64,000 nt of DNA from Volutella citrinella (lineage: Eukaryota; Ascomycota; Sordariomycetes; Hypocreales; Nectriaceae), in contig JAWZSP010000006.1 in NCBI GenBank assembly GCA_034401135.1, positions 2,480,001 to 2,544,000 on the forward strand, read 5' to 3'. The notes under the pieces are model-generated. The model ran no database searches and had not been told where the DNA came from. It saw only the letters and a list, made by a program, of their open reading frames with translations. Of the stretch, positions 11,965 to 23,927 are shown in pieces; position 1 is the first letter of the stretch, and the number at the start of each line of letters is the position of its first letter. The position numbers and the translations under genes were made by a program.

Positions 11965-13733
11965 ATGCCGACCAAAGTGCATCTCCAGCCGGCGCATCGA
12001 CGGCCGCGTCTCCAAAAACCCAGCATTCCAACCAGACGGATCCATATCCCACATCTACTCCTGCCACGACAGCATCTGGAAGCAGCCCTGTCGCAAACCC
12101 AACGAGTATCAGCAATAGCTCAATTCCCACCACTACCTCCTCCGCGTCGATAAGCGCCATGGCCACGCCAGGCTTTCTGCCGGCGACCCACGCTTTCAGG
12201 TCGACGCTGCCCGGCCACTCGTCGTATCCGCCCGGCATGCCCTTTGACCAAGAGACGACGAAGCCGGTTGGCGCTCCCTTCTCGAGCCCGCCGTCCCCGA
12301 TGGTCCGGGTCCTTATCCGGCGCCTGCCGCTCAACACGTCAGAAGAGTCGCTTCGACTCATGGTTGTGTGGTCGAAAGAACTGGCTGACGTCGAACTTCT
12401 GCCAGTCGAACAGTCGGAAGATGCCGGCTTTCGATCCGCCCTACTGAAGTTCCGAAGCATGGCCGGGGCGCACGAGGCGAAGAACATGCTGGATGGGCGC
12501 TCCAACATCTCAAATGATGCCGAAATGTCAGTCGAGATTATCTCGGGCAGCCCTGTTTCCGCCCGTCGATTCCCTGGCGAAGCCCCCCCAGGCAGTGTTG
12601 GGTCAGCCATTTCCTCCTCAGCACCAGGTCCGCGACATGCCACACGGTTCAATAACCACTTTCAGTCCCTGGACAATATTTCTCCGCCTGCTAATGGGAT
12701 TTACCCCGGGAGCGAGCTGCCAAACCCAGATGCCAGCGCTCACTACCAGAACCTATTTTCTCCCCAGTCTCCCATTGGCAATCATCTTACTGAGCACGCA
12801 GCCAGAATTTCGGGAAAGACCCTCATTGCCAATGACTCTGCCGACGACGACGAGACCAGCGATCTTCTCAAAGACCCTGTCGCATACGCCGAGAGCGGAT
12901 CCACCGCCCAGCGACGAGCCACTGCTCCTCAGATCCCCATCGGTAGGATGGCCGGCCTGTCCCTGAACACCAGCGGTGCCCCTCCGCCTGGCCCTTCGTC
13001 GCTTCCTCCCTTTATAAGCCCCATGTCGGCCCACCCGGGGGCAATGTCCCCGATCAACGGTTCGGGATCCGGGATGCATTATCCGATGAGCAGCCAGCCG
13101 TATCAGCGACACAACTTCCCCCCCGTCAACCCAGCTGACCAGAACCCGCCTTGCAACACACTCTACGTGGGCAATCTGCCCATCGACACCTCTGAGGAGG
13201 AACTCAAGGCCATGTTCTCGAAGCAGCGAGGCTACAAGCGTCTTTGTTTCCGGACAAAGCAGAATGGTCCCATGTGCTTTGTTGAATTCGAGGATGTTTC
13301 GTTTGCGACGAAGGCACTTCATGAGCTTTACGGCCAGCTCCTCCACAACAGCGTCAAGGGCGGTATTCGGCTAAGCTTCTCCAAGAACCCCTTGGGGGTC
13401 CGATCCGGCCAGGCTCCTGCGCAGACCAGCTCAAATGTGTTGAATGGCATGAACGGCATGATGTCGGGTTCGGTGAATGGATTCACGGCCCAAAATGGCC
13501 CTCCTCCCGGCCTCTCAGCCCCGCCAGGTTTGGGCTCTGGCCGCGGCGGCTATCATGGACCACACTCGTTGAACTCGGGACATGGGCACCCCTATACCAA
13601 CCCTGGCTTCCCGGGTCTTTCAGCCAATGGATGGAATGGTCCAGTGTACAATGGCGCGACTGCCATACCTCAGAATGGGACGCTGAACAATCCCTCGGCA
13701 GGCTTCCTCCCCCCACACATGATGGGGAGGTAG
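11961..13733 (+). CDS. whi3: Whi3-type RNA-binding protein (cell-cycle/cyclin mRNA regulator)
   Basis: A single-exon gene for 590 residues from the first ATG (11961). The C-terminal RRM at about residues 398-485 carries the Whi3 signature: [17 protein letters not shown] (RNP2) and [18 protein letters not shown] (RNP1), then [16 protein letters not shown] weaker RRM-like fold lies at about 115-195 ([20 protein letters not shown] onward). The rest is low-complexity S/P/N/G sequence that should be disordered. In yeast, Whi3 binds CLN3 and other mRNAs, delays Start and forms condensates; in Ashbya it positions cyclin and formin mRNAs. The long polyQ tract of the Ashbya/Saccharomyces proteins is absent here. 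The C-terminus is rich in N and G (NGMNGMM...). A long pyrimidine-rich leader and a uORF suggest translational control. Confidence 0.92.
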   Translation: MNADQSASPAGASTAASPKTQHSNQTDPYPTSTPATTASGSSPVANPTSISNSSIPTTTSSASISAMATPGFLPATHAFRSTLPGHSSYPPGMPFDQETTKPVGAPFSSPPSPMVRVLIRRLPLNTSEESLRLMVVWSKELADVELLPVEQSEDAGFRSALLKFRSMAGAHEAKNMLDGRSNISNDAEMSVEIISGSPVSARRFPGEAPPGSVGSAISSSAPGPRHATRFNNHFQSLDNISPPANGIYPGSELPNPDASAHYQNLFSPQSPIGNHLTEHAARISGKTLIANDSADDDETSDLLKDPVAYAESGSTAQRRATAPQIPIGRMAGLSLNTSGAPPPGPSSLPPFISPMSAHPGAMSPINGSGSGMHYPMSSQPYQRHNFPPVNPADQNPPCNTLYVGNLPIDTSEEELKAMFSKQRGYKRLCFRTKQNGPMCFVEFEDVSFATKALHELYGQLLHNSVKGGIRLSFSKNPLGVRSGQAPAQTSSNVLNGMNGMMSGSVNGFTAQNGPPPGLSAPPGLGSGRGGYHGPHSLNSGHGHPYTNPGFPGLSANGWNGPVYNGATAIPQNGTLNNPSAGFLPPHMMGR

Positions 13734-16700
13734 ACATTACGGATGGCCAAACCCATCGGCTTTTGTGACGGGCTGAAATCACAATCAAAGCTCGATCAAC
13801 TAGGGACGAAAGCGTTGCTGTCGACTCTCGTATTCTTCGTCTTTTTATTCACCAGCGAGATTTTGGACAGTCCATACCAGAGTCTCCGGCAGGGCTGATG
13901 TGCCATTTCTTCGACGCCTTTTATATCCATTCGGGCAGGCTACTGCGGGTGCTCTTTTATTGCATGGCGAACTTGGTTCGAGCCATCGACTTTCTTCCCC
14001 TTTATTCTTCTTCTTTGGACTCGTTCGTTTACCTCGATTTCTTGTTTACGGATTTGGATTGCGTTATACACCTTTCATCACTACATCAGCATGGCGCGAG
14101 GTTGGCTTGGAGGTCTGGCATGGGAACTTGGTGGCATATACTCGCTTGTCTTATTAACGGCATATGCAAGGCGCCACACTACAGTCGATTTGGTCAGCCC
14201 CGGTTCCCCTGATGAATACGGCGGGGATATTTTGCATTGGACGCATTTTACAACGAGCATTCTGGAAGCAACGTTGGATCCTCGCCGGGCAACAGGCCCG
14301 AAAAACACTGGCAAAAGTCCGGCACGAATGTCAAAGTGGTCACCGAGTCCCCGTCCAACAGACGAAGACGACGGACGATTGGACTCTGGGTTTCAAAATT
14401 GGAAAAAAAATCAAAACAAAAATAAGACAAAAGCCTATGAAAAGCAGTGGGTTCTGGAGAGGTTTCATGCGGCCAGGAGGCGAATCAACAGGAAAGGGAA
14501 CGCTGCCACGGTTACGATCGTTCATTTTGGTGTCGATGCTTTTACACAGCTGGGAGTTCTCTTGAGGTAAGCATTGGTCGGGACAGGGCATAAGGGAAAG
14601 AAACTGGGAGCGGACGTTCCGCACATCGCATTCGGCGGGTATCATCGGAACGGATACACGAGGACACGGGTTCAAACGAGTGCATACCAACACATACCCT
14701 TGCTGCATGGGAGCAAATCGCGTCTGCATTGTTGTTTTCTGTTTTCTGCATTTCGTCTAGCCTGGGCCGAAATGGGCGTTGTGTTACATTCTGGTTCTGG
14801 AGGACGTTGGGCGCTTGTCATGTAATTCTTTTGCTTGATTGCTGGGTTCAACTGGATCTAGATCAGAGGCTCGAAACGGCATTCACTCACGCCTCCTCGG
14901 GCCAGGCCTTGGCCGCTGGCGAGGGAATCGAGACTGTCTTCTTCTCTGAGCTCACCGGGGCAAGCAAGTGGGCGGGCCAGGACTCGTCCACCTTGCCAGG
15001 TGTCAGCTCCTTTATTTCAATACAATTGCATTGTTTCCGAGCTTTACCGAATGTCCGTGACGTGCGTGACGTGCAAGTTCCTAGATTGTCGGCGACTCAG
15101 AGAGAGGCACATCCATCACAGGGTCCCTCGCCATCTCGTTGGTCACCAGCAGTCACCAGGACAGAGGACGGAGGAGGGGTGGCACCAGACTATCAATCGC
15201 GGGTCGGGCCCAGCGGACCGCGCGGGCGGGCGGGCGGCAAAGGGGGTAGGTCCGTGGCTGGACGGGATCCTCGAGAGGTGGTGTCTGACATGTAGGGCCT
15301 GTCTACCCAGCCTCGGTATGCTTTTGGGGGGTATCTGTGACCATGGAGGCGGGATAGTGCAGCATTGAGCGCCCCGCGATGGGGGGCAAGGCGATGGCAC
15401 CGTGTGGTATGCCAGTTCTGGACGAGGAGGAGGGTGTAATGGGGCTGTACTGAGCGTCGGCTCGACGTGGACAGCCATGGGTGGCTGAGCGGTCCAAGTC
15501 AAAGCCTCGCTAGCTCTCAACAGCACCGTCATAGGACGTCATGTGGGGAGTTGGGAGCGCGAGGAGAAGCTAATCGCTGGCCGGGCAGGGTGTGGTGGTG
15601 TGGTGTGGTGGTGGAAGCGATACCGAGCTGTATGAGACGTTATCATGAGCTTGATATAGCCCACGACCCCCCAGCGCTGCCAGTTTTGGTGGGTGGGCTG
15701 CGGCTGATGGGCGAGATGATGCATGACAGCCTACTGCTAATTAACGCGACTGGCGCAACGATGCATGCTATCAGGCAGCCCGTGAGGACATCGGTCGCAG
15801 CTGATGGAGAACCCAGAGCGAACCGACTGTGGATGCAGAGCTTGGGGCGATGTGACGCTGCAACGGCGCCCTGCTTCTGACGGCTTCACCTAGCGAGGAC
15901 GATGAAACAGGAAGCACACGCATCGTGTGGCGCGCGCTAGAGATGCCGCGGCGAGCACTTTGAGCATAATGCCCGAGCAGGGACAGGACAGAGAGCGAAA
16001 TGTGGTTCCTCAGTCATGATATCGTGGCAGCTTCCTGTCTCGATGTGGGATAAGGACTCGCATCAGGAATCAGGGCCGGCAAGGATGCGAAGGGAGAATG
16101 ACCCTATCAAGGTGCATATGCAGTAGAGTCGTTGGCAGTTTTCGCCTGTTGTGGGCGACGCGGTCGCATGTTTGGCCGCGGCAGCGATCCGGCGAGGTTG
16201 CCGGAAAGCCACAGGTAGCCTCATTGATTCCGCAGAGTTCGCATGCGCTGGGACGGAGGGGCATACCATCAAGTCGCCGTGGCCCATCCCTGTCGTCTCG
16301 TAGCTGCCCGCCGCGGCTCGCCAGCTTCCCCCATCGTGACATCGGGTCAAGAGAGCAGTCATTGTTCCATCATTGGCACAGGACGATGCTCCACCGTGGC
16401 AAAACAGGGAAGCAAGCCTCCAAGAGAGGAAAAGCGAAGAGGAAACAAGACGAACGAACGAACCATGCACGGTCGGCCCCTCCATAGCTTCGTGGTTACA
16501 CCAAAACGTGCAACACCTTGTCCAGGGGGGGCTTTCACATGGGAAACGAGGGAGCGGCAGAGCCTCACCGGGAGCTGCAGGAGATCGGGCCCGGGATCGT
16601 CGCCAAACCGGTTCAATGGCGCCGTGCCCGCATAGGGGGCGTGTGAGTGGGTAGCAGTCGGACGGTGTAGCGATAGAAGACAAGCTCGAATGGCTGGTGG

Positions 16701-16984
16701 CCCGACGGGGCTTTTGGATCCGTTGCCCGGTGTCTTCTGCAGTTGCCTCGTCGCATGGCTAGGGCGTTTATCATCACTAGTAACTTGGGTGCATCCCCAC
16801 CAGCCAGGCTGGATGCCCGGACAATGGGGATCAGCCATCTGGGAGGTTGACAGAGGCTCAGTATCAAGTCGAGAACCAATGGCTTCTTCTTTTGATATCA
16901 TGCTTCGCTAGACTCGGAGATGACTTGTCGCTCTATAGTACAGGCTTCTCGTGGATCGGGCTGAGATGCCAAAATCCGGTGCCA
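13734..16984. other. Intergenic region, no gene seen
   Basis: About 3.2 kb. The first several hundred bases are T-rich and fit a long 3' untranslated region of the Whi3-type gene. The remainder holds short unsupported frames, a GTGACGTGC tandem near 15055-15075 and a GTGGT-rich simple stretch near 15590-15613. No domain-like protein was recognised. Confidence 0.55.
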
Positions 16985-19397
16985 TCACTCGTCAAAGATA
17001 TTGTCATTCGACCAGCCCATCGTCATTGTGGCCCACAAGTCATGGAACACGGGCTGTCCCCCGGGCCCGCCCTCGGGTGGCTGCGGCGGCATCACCGAGT
17101 CCATGTCGAACCCGGTATCCCAGGCCGCCAGGTACTCCTCCATGCTCTTGTCAAACATTGGGCAGCCTTGGGTCGACACGGCCGGTCTATTCGTGTTCAT
17201 CGGCCGTGGCGGCACCGGCATCGACATTGGCATTGGCGTTGTCATGGGCATTGTCGTGGGCATCGACTTTCCCATATGCGCCAGCCGCATGTCGTACTTG
17301 GCCTTGACAACACGCATCACAACGCGCCCGGCCGAGAGGGTATCGACCCGTGTGCTCGCCGGCGTTAGTTCCTCGCCGTCGCACATGTGAGACAGCATGG
17401 CCTCGAATCCCAGCTCGGACCGCGCCCACGCATCGTCCCAGTCGGGGCATTCGGCGAGGGGAAACGACAAACGGACGGCCAGGATGACGGCCAGGATGAA
17501 CTTGGGCCAGTCAATGCTGGTGAAGTGGAGAAACTGAGACTGATCCAGAGCTGTCACCCAGGTGAAGATGTCGCGGCAGCTGCTCACGCAAAGGCGGAGG
17601 TTGGCCGAGGTGGGCGTGACGTGAAGCTTGTGGCGGCTCAGCCGTAGGAGGCAGCCTCCATAGAGGTAAGCGTAGAAGAACATGGACGATAGCTCTACAG
17701 ATGCTGTCACTCTTGTTAGCATGCGCGCCATGGCCTAGGATGGGTACGACCAACGAGAAGAGGTTAGGTGAGGTAGAATGCTCGTGTGAAGCTGGCGATG
17801 TTGTGCCTCTAAGCCTAGGAGCATGAGCTGCGCCTGCTGCTCCGAGCCGGCCTTTCCATCCACGAGGATTTCCTTTGCAGACAGTATCGAGCTGGAGATG
17901 CGGACGATATAGGTGAGCACATGGTCGCCGTCTGTCTCGGCATTCTGGTCCAGCATATCGGCGCACTTGGCCGTCCAGCTCGTAAAGGGGGCGAGTAGAT
18001 GTTCGAGTTTCTTCCAAGCGGTGACAAAGCTGGTGGGTAAATTAGAAAGAAAAGAAAAAAGAGCACGGAATAGCAGCAATAATCGACATACCTCGACACA
18101 GAGTACCACCAGGCAAGGTAGGCTCGCAAAGCGTCCACCTTGTTGGTGTCCATGAGGCGAGGCTCCGTGCTGGTCCAGCCATAGGTATCTGGCGTCTCCT
18201 GTCCCAGATCCAGGTCACGGACGAGATCTCCGGCCATACGTATGTACTGGACGGCTTGCTTATTTTTAGGTCTTAAGTGGAACGGGTACCTAGATGGTCA
18301 AGTCAACAAAACGAGCCCTATGAGGATTTGAGGTACCAGGCACAAGGTAACGCACCACGCGCAGTAAATAAGGATGCCCTGGAGCAGCTCCAGGCTTCTC
18401 TCCCCGCCGGCTACAAACTTGAGGGCCAGCACCTTTCGGAACTCCTCGTCGTAGAGCGTGTGGCCCTGCAGGGTGCGAGACGACGACGCCGCAGCCAGGA
18501 TGGACAGCAAGACAAAGGGCCGCTCCTTGGAGAGCGTGGCAACGGTGTCATCTGGGCGCAGCACAATGCACGGAAAGTGAATCAGCATACCGCGGAACGA
18601 CTCGAGAAGCGACGCGGCCGAGTCGAGGTTGAATTGGGGCTTGGCATGCATCGACTCGATGTTGTGCGTCGCGTGGGACGACGGCGGCGTGGGGAAGTAG
18701 AGCTCCGGGTCTGACAGGGCGCCGTCGTCGCCAGACTCTGAGGGGTCGGCGGGGAAGAGGCCCTGGATGAACTGCGAGTGGAGGTCGCGTAGGGAGTCAA
18801 AGTTCTCGGCCACCTCTGGCAGCGAGGGCAGCTCAAAGTCGATGGTGAAGGTCTTTGCCTTGTTGTCCAATGGCGGAGGAGGCGGAGGCTGCGAGCCATC
18901 CGGGAGGCTGTGGCACAGTCAGTGAAGTGTTTTTAAAAGGTGAATGAATAAAGGCACGACGGTAGTAAAAAAGACACCTCGTGTGTAAGAGGCCAAGCTA
19001 TGGAGGAGATGGGACAGGGTAACGTACGCTTTTCTCCTGCGCCGCGTTCGTGGGCCGGTCCGCGAGATGCACTCACGCTTGGACTCAAGACACCTGTGGA
19101 AGAGAGGCAGCTGGTGAGCAAATGGATGGCAAATCCACCAAGAGGTCCAGAGAAGGACTGTCAGTTGCGGTGGGATGCGTTGGGTTGATCTCACTTGCGG
19201 CACACGCCCGGATGGTCGCTGGGCTGGCACTTGACCTTTGTCGCGCGGCAGGCCTCGCAGGCCGTAGGGATTCTCTTGCGAGCAGCAGCACTGGAATCGC
19301 CGGCGGCCGCTGAGGAAGAGGCAGCAGCAGCGACGGTGGTGGTGGTGGTGATGACAGCCGGGTCGACCGTCTGCTGCTGCAGCGTGGGAGGGTCCAT
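16985..19397 (-). CDS. Zn2Cys6 binuclear-cluster transcription factor
   Basis: A six-exon model for 667 residues: 19195-19397, 19028-19093, 18356-18907, 18092-18289, 17755-18029, 16985-17694. The zinc cluster has Cys at 47, 50, 57, 66, 69 and 76 (CxxC-x6-C-x8-C-xxC-x6-C) and is split by intron 1 between C66 and C69. A basic linker GPRTRRRRK follows. The middle region (LLQGILIYCAWYPFHLRPKNKQ, then AGDLVRDLDLG) resembles the fungal regulatory middle-homology region, so it should be a nuclear, DNA-binding activator or repressor; its target genes are unknown. The last third ends in a Met/Pro/Thr-rich tail. Exons 5 and 6 share a frame but are separated by an in-frame TAG at 17735-17737. A 60-nt intron, 17695-17754 (donor GTTGGT, branch GCTAAC, acceptor CTGTAG), removes it. 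War1-like regulators have a similar layout, but I would not name it. Confidence 0.85.
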
Positions 19398-20061
19398 GTT
19401 GGGCGGGATGAGCCAAGCCAGTAGCAGCGCTGTGCTTGGAGTCTAGAACCAGAATGCCAGGCGCCAGGAGAAGGGCCAGGTCGTGAAAGGGAGGTGAACG
19501 CCGGGCGGGGGCGGAGGGAAAGAGCGTTGCATGGCGACTGGAGACGTCGGACGTCGGAGAGTTTACGGAAGGTGGAACCCGGGCGGCCCAAAAACCCACC
19601 GATCCGCACCGCCAACCGCCGACGTCGTCCGGAGCTTGGTTGCTTTTTTGGCGGAGCGGCGTGCGGCGTGCCCTGTGAGAGATGAGGGTACAGGAATTGA
19701 TTAATTAGATCGCCCCACGATGGCGGAGGTGGAGGTACCATGCAAGCAAAGCGGTTTCCTCGATCTTCCCGCCCTGGGGCTCGCAGGGTTTGTGCGCCGG
19801 GATGTACTCAGGGATGATGGCCCCATCTCCCCATCTCCCAAGTCCCATCTCCCTGGAATCCCAAATCGGGTAGTGTGGGCATCACGCAACTCGCCAGAGG
19901 GGCCTAAGCAGATGGCCAACGCAGACACAGGTATTGATAAGTCGCCGTCTTGCGACCCGGGTATTCATTCTCTCTGCTGCTCCAAGTAACAAGAGTCTAC
20001 AAATAATACAGTCAGCCTACAATTATACAGTCTCGCATCACATCCAATGCACCCCGCTGCC
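19398..20061. other. Intergenic region (promoter of the Zn2Cys6 gene, 3' flank of the MYND gene)
   Basis: No gene seen. A CTCCCCATCTCCC-type direct repeat lies near 19826-19852. Confidence 0.55.
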
Positions 20062-21432
20062 TCAAGCCACGGCCGAAAACTTCAGCCCCGGGTTGCCCTG
20101 CTTGATCGTCTTATCCACAAGCTCGCTCAGCGGCACCGCCAGGCTCTTGATCTTGCCGGCCGCCGTCTTGGCCGCGTGCCTGCCGTGCCTGTGCCTCTCC
20201 AGGTTCTCTGCCGCGCACCGCTCCGAGCAGTAGATGCTCGGCTTCTTCTTCTCGTCCAGACAGGCCCGACACACCACCGTCTGCGCCGTGCCGTCGTCGT
20301 CCATGGTCACGTCCTCGTCCCTCATCTGCACGCACTTGTCGCCGGCTTCGCAGTCGTGCTCTGCCTCCTCGTGGGCCTCCTGCAAATAAATCAGTATACG
20401 CTTCCAAGCACAGCAGAGCCATCAAGGGGGCTCGTTACGAACCTGGCCCTTCTCCAGACACTCCGTAGAACAGTACACCTGCAACTTGGCCGCTCCGCCG
20501 AGCTGGCTCACGGTCTGGCACAGCGAGCAGGACAGGACGTTCTTGGCGTCGACAGCCTTTTTACACACCGCGCACGGCGGCAGGTCGTACAGCTCCTCCG
20601 ACACGGCTGGCGTGTGGGCGCCCGCGGCCAGGCTCTTAGCCTGCATCCTTGTCGTCTCGTACGCCAGCTTGGCCCTCTTGAGCTCGTCGAGGCGGAGTTG
20701 GTGGTGGTCGCGCAGCGGCTGCGACTTGTTGCTGGCCCGGTGGTCCTGCGCGATGCGGTCGATGACCTCCTCCAGCGGCATAGCCTCGCTGGCCTCGTAC
20801 GCATCGAGGTACTTTTGCGCGTGCTCCAGAACCCGCCCCGTGTCGCGGTCCTTGAAGAAGTACGAGACGTAGAGCTTCTTCAGCTCGCCCGCATCGCGCT
20901 TGGCCGCCGCCACCCTCTCCACGAAGCCGTCGACGTCGGACGACCAGTTCCGTGGCTTGCCGACCCCGCCCCAGACTCGTTCGACGAGCTCCTCCCGCGA
21001 CAGGTCCGGGTCGCCCAGCATGCTCCTCAGCTCTCTCTGGTCGACCCTGGTGTCGCCAGCGGTCAGGAACTCTGGGTACATGCGCAGCACCCATCGGTAC
21101 CACGCCTCCTTCTCCTCCTCTATCCGGGCTTCAATCGACTTGATGTCCGTCTTGCCGACCTTGGCGTCGCCAAAGAGCGATTCCAACTCGCTAAGAAACG
21201 CCCCGCGCTGTGTGAACCACTCCCGCTCCTCGGCGTCGCAGTACCTCGCGCGCATCTTCTCCAGAATCTTGGCCTTGCACTTGGAGCAGTCGTAGACGTG
21301 CGCCTTGCCGCAACCGGCGAGGCACGCCTTTTTGATCTCATCCACCTCGACGCTGCATTGCTGTCTATGCGCCCTTGACGTGCTCAAATCGGTCCAATGC
21401 TCGGGGAGAGCATACTTGGTGGAGGTGGCCAT
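20062..21432 (-). CDS. MYND-like zinc-finger protein
   Basis: Two exons, 20443-21432 and 20062-20379, encode 435 residues. The intron has donor GTTCGT and acceptor TTTGCAG and joins CLEKGQ to EAHEEAEHDC. The Cys/His-rich C-terminal part reads CAVC, CSLC, YCSTEC, then H and C spaced as in a MYND finger. A second Cys set, CRAC and YCSERC followed by ERHRHGRH, comes after it. An N-terminal CLAGCGKAHVYDCSKCKAK segment may bind another zinc. The middle (about 60-290) is charged and helical. MYND fingers bind proline-rich partners rather than DNA, and many fungal members act in development, but no specific role can be given. The start is the only sensible ATG. It is divergent from SF3b5 with 479 nt between start codons. 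Confidence 0.8.
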
Positions 21433-21911
21433 GTCGAATTTCCAACGCGCTCTGTCTCATAAATCTTCTTCAAAAGCTGCACCTCATCCAGGCCCTCGTA
21501 GATGTCATCCGTCACAATCTCGTAAGGCCGTCGGTTCGCCCTGGAGTTTTGTTTTGGGTGAGATGAGCCCAAGTAATAATGTGAATAATATAAGAAAAAA
21601 GAATAAAATATATATAAGTGGCCAGGAATTGTGACTAGGTTAAATTCGAATATTTCGAAGATTTATACGACTCTTCTGGACTCGTTGCGAATATAGTAGT
21701 ATTATTATACAGATGGTCAAGTTCAAGATCGCCCCTCGGCCAGCAGTTCGCGGCCAAAGCCATTGCTGGATGCGTTTAGCCGGCATTTACGCGGGCTCCA
21801 CATCCCCCGTCGCATCGCAACCTCGTAGTAATTAGTTGGTACTACTAGTAGTGAAGCTTCCATCACGGCAGTAGCGAAAAAGTCGTCCAGCATCCCCAGC
21901 TCGCGTTCACA
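21433..21911. promoter_or_regulatory. Shared intergenic promoter between the MYND-like gene and SF3b5
   Basis: 479 nt separate two divergent start codons. The centre is A/T-rich (about 21560-21720). The perfect 12-bp palindrome ACTACTAGTAGT lies at about 21841-21852, roughly 60 nt before the SF3b5 ATG. No clear TATA box stands out. Confidence 0.45.
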
Positions 21912-22279
21912 ATGGTAAACACGACATGATATCCGCCCGATCTCTGATCGCCACGCTGACCAGTCCCTAGGCCGACAAGCTTCGCAACCAACAGGAGCTC
22001 GAGCGCCTCCAGGCCAAATACATTGGCACCGGCCACACCGACACGACCAGCTGGGAGTGGCGCACCAACATCAAGCGCGACACGTACTCGTCTATCGCCG
22101 GCCACCGCCCGCTGCTGGCCTACATTTCGCTGGCCGAGAACGAGCCCATCGCCAAAGTCCGCGCCGAAATGATCAGGGTGAGCTCTCCAGGCCCTCTTCG
22201 ACTTGAACCCCTGGCTAATCCGCGTCGCATGTAGAAAATGGTCCAGCCGTGCGGGGCCCCTCCAGCAAGAGAAACATAG
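21912..22279 (+). CDS. SF3B5: Splicing factor 3B subunit 5 (SF3b10; yeast Ysf3), start-codon-only first coding exon
   Basis: Three coding exons, 21912-21914, 21971-22177 and 22235-22279, give 84 residues (human SF3B5 has 86). Exon 1 contributes only the ATG, followed directly by donor GTAAAC; intron 1 (56 nt) has a CTGAC branch and CCCTAG acceptor. Exon 2 encodes LERLQAKYIGTGHTDTTSWEW and LLAYISLAENEPIAKVR, the core that inserts into the SF3B1-SF3B3 complex of U2 snRNP. Intron 2 has donor GTGAGC and acceptor ATGTAG, and exon 3 gives KMVQPCGAPPARET. The protein acts in the nucleus in branch-site recognition. Each exon alone is too short for simple ORF calling. It converges on Nse3 (265 nt between stops) and diverges from the MYND gene. 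Confidence 0.93.
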
Positions 22280-22544
22280 GGTTGCGATGACGGACTTCGG
22301 ACTTCGATCACACGAAAATTCGGGCGAGAACCTGCGCCAGCAGCATTGGGGGGTGATTCATTTTACTTGGAACGGCGTTCAGGAAACAATACCCACTTCA
22401 TAGGGTCAATCTGATTGATCGCGAGCGCATAAATAATGTCAAAATTTAGATCTTTGCGTCATGCCCGATTTCCATTTGCGCCGGCTCCCACACAATTTGC
22501 TCTCTTTGCCCGGGGTATCTCATTCCTCTCCCACCTCAGCCTCC

Positions 22545-23633
22545 TCATCTGCCATCGGCGGCTTGGATTCCGCTTGCATCCGCTTCATTCTCCTCCTCGC
22601 CTTCCTCTACCAGCTTCTTGATGTTGAGGCTGGAACGGAGCTTCTTCTCCAGCTCCTGGTCCCACGATCCATACACCTCCCGTACCATGCCCATGACGCC
22701 ATCCAACCCAATCTCCTCCTTGCCCCTCGGCCCGACATGCCACGTGATGGTGTGTTCGCCGTCTTGGCCGATTGGAGGCCTGTCGACCTTCTTGATGATG
22801 TAATTCTGCCTCTCCAGTTTCTTGAGTATCACCTCCGTCTTCTCCGACGACACGTTCTGGCTCGCATTCAATCGGCTGAGGTAGCGCTTCAGCTTTTGAT
22901 CGCTCAACTCGCCCGTGTTAAGCCAGATCAATCCAATCACCATTGTGTAGAAGCCCGCATACGTGGCTTCATCATCCGCACTTGGCGTCTTGGAGGGTCT
23001 GAGGATCGCAGCGGAGCGGTATGCCTCGGGCAGCGTCGACGAGAGAATGTAGGCGCCGGAGCCGATCTTGGGCTGGGACTGGCTTTTCATGGCTGCAGAT
23101 GTTAGCAAATAAATACAATCTGGTGTCGCTGGGAATATCATACCCTGACGCTTCTCCTGCAAGGTCATCTTCTCCCTCACCGGCAATTCACGTAATTCCA
23201 TGCCCCATGTCTGCTTCAGTTGGGTCTGCGCAAGCGCAAATATCCGCTTGAAGGATCGTCCTTGGTTTCCGAGTACTGTCCAGTTGTCAGAAGTCATCTG
23301 CAGCGCCTAGGTAACGGTGCTGTACCTCTCTCCTTGATGCCATCTCGACGTATAGGAGTCCGTGAGTAGTCGCAAGCGAGGGCATATCGAATCAACTTCT
23401 TGGCAAGTTGGTCATCGGCGGTCTCGATGTGATGGCTACTCTCGTCCATCTCATTATCACTGGCATCGTCATCTGTTTCGCCGTCCGAATCGTTGCGATT
23501 CCGTCGCTGGCGCTGGCGTGGATGCTCCTCTTCTTCCTCCTCGCCCTCGACCTAGGCTTTTGAGTAAGAATTGAGGCGCGCAAGTAAATCTAGGTGGGCT
23601 CACAGGACGGCGCCTTCGTTGTGTAGGAGGCAT
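22545..23633 (-). CDS. nse3: Smc5-Smc6 complex subunit Nse3 (MAGE-domain protein)
   Basis: Four exons, 23604-23633, 23326-23551, 23144-23275 and 22545-23092, encode 311 residues. The N-terminus is basic then acidic (MPPTQRRRRP, EGEEEEEEHPRQRQRRNR). The MAGE winged-helix domain starts at AKKLIRYALACDYSRTPIRRDGI and continues through VLGNQGRSFKRIFALAQTQL, GSGAYILSSTLPE, GFYTMVIGLIWLNTGELS and KLERQNYIIKK. Nse3 pairs with Nse1 and Nse4, binds DNA and supports the Smc5/6 complex in recombinational repair. Intron 3 (23093-23143) is a multiple of three and open, so an unspliced reading would add 17 residues; its donor GTATGA, branch GCTAACA and acceptor CTGCAG argue that it is removed. The gene is divergent from SLS1, with 294 nt between ATGs. 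Confidence 0.92.
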
Positions 23634-23927
23634 GGCTGATATTGGTAGGCGCGCAAAGCGAAATGGGCACGACAAGTTGGACGGTTGTTTGCGGTAGGCA
23701 GTAGTTATTGGAGGGGTCCACACCTGTGAGACGCGGTTCGGATCGCGAGCGCGTTTCCATTAAGCTGTCTTATCTTATCTCTTATCGATTATCGCAAAAT
23801 TTCCTTTCTGCCCATGCATCACAGGTAGAGGGAGCTACTAACTTAGTAGGCGCGTACCTGCTTGAAGCACGTCTCGTCCACATGCGACACTGTAAATGAT
23901 ATTTTCCATTCTTTTCTTGCATCATCA
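23634..23927. promoter_or_regulatory. Bidirectional promoter between Nse3 and SLS1
   Basis: 294 nt between divergent start codons. A T/A-rich TCTTATCTTATCTCTTATCGATTATCG block (about 23768-23794) contains four TTATC/GATAA-type units, a possible GATA-factor binding array. Confidence 0.4.

Noticed and set aside
17735..17737. Programmed stop-codon readthrough in the Zn2Cys6 gene
   Set aside because: A standard 60-nt intron with a good branch site explains the TAG without needing readthrough.
20047..21378. 443-codon open frame antisense to the MYND-like gene
   Set aside because: A mirror of a GC-rich coding exon; the sense frame has zinc-ligand patterns and a clean splice junction.
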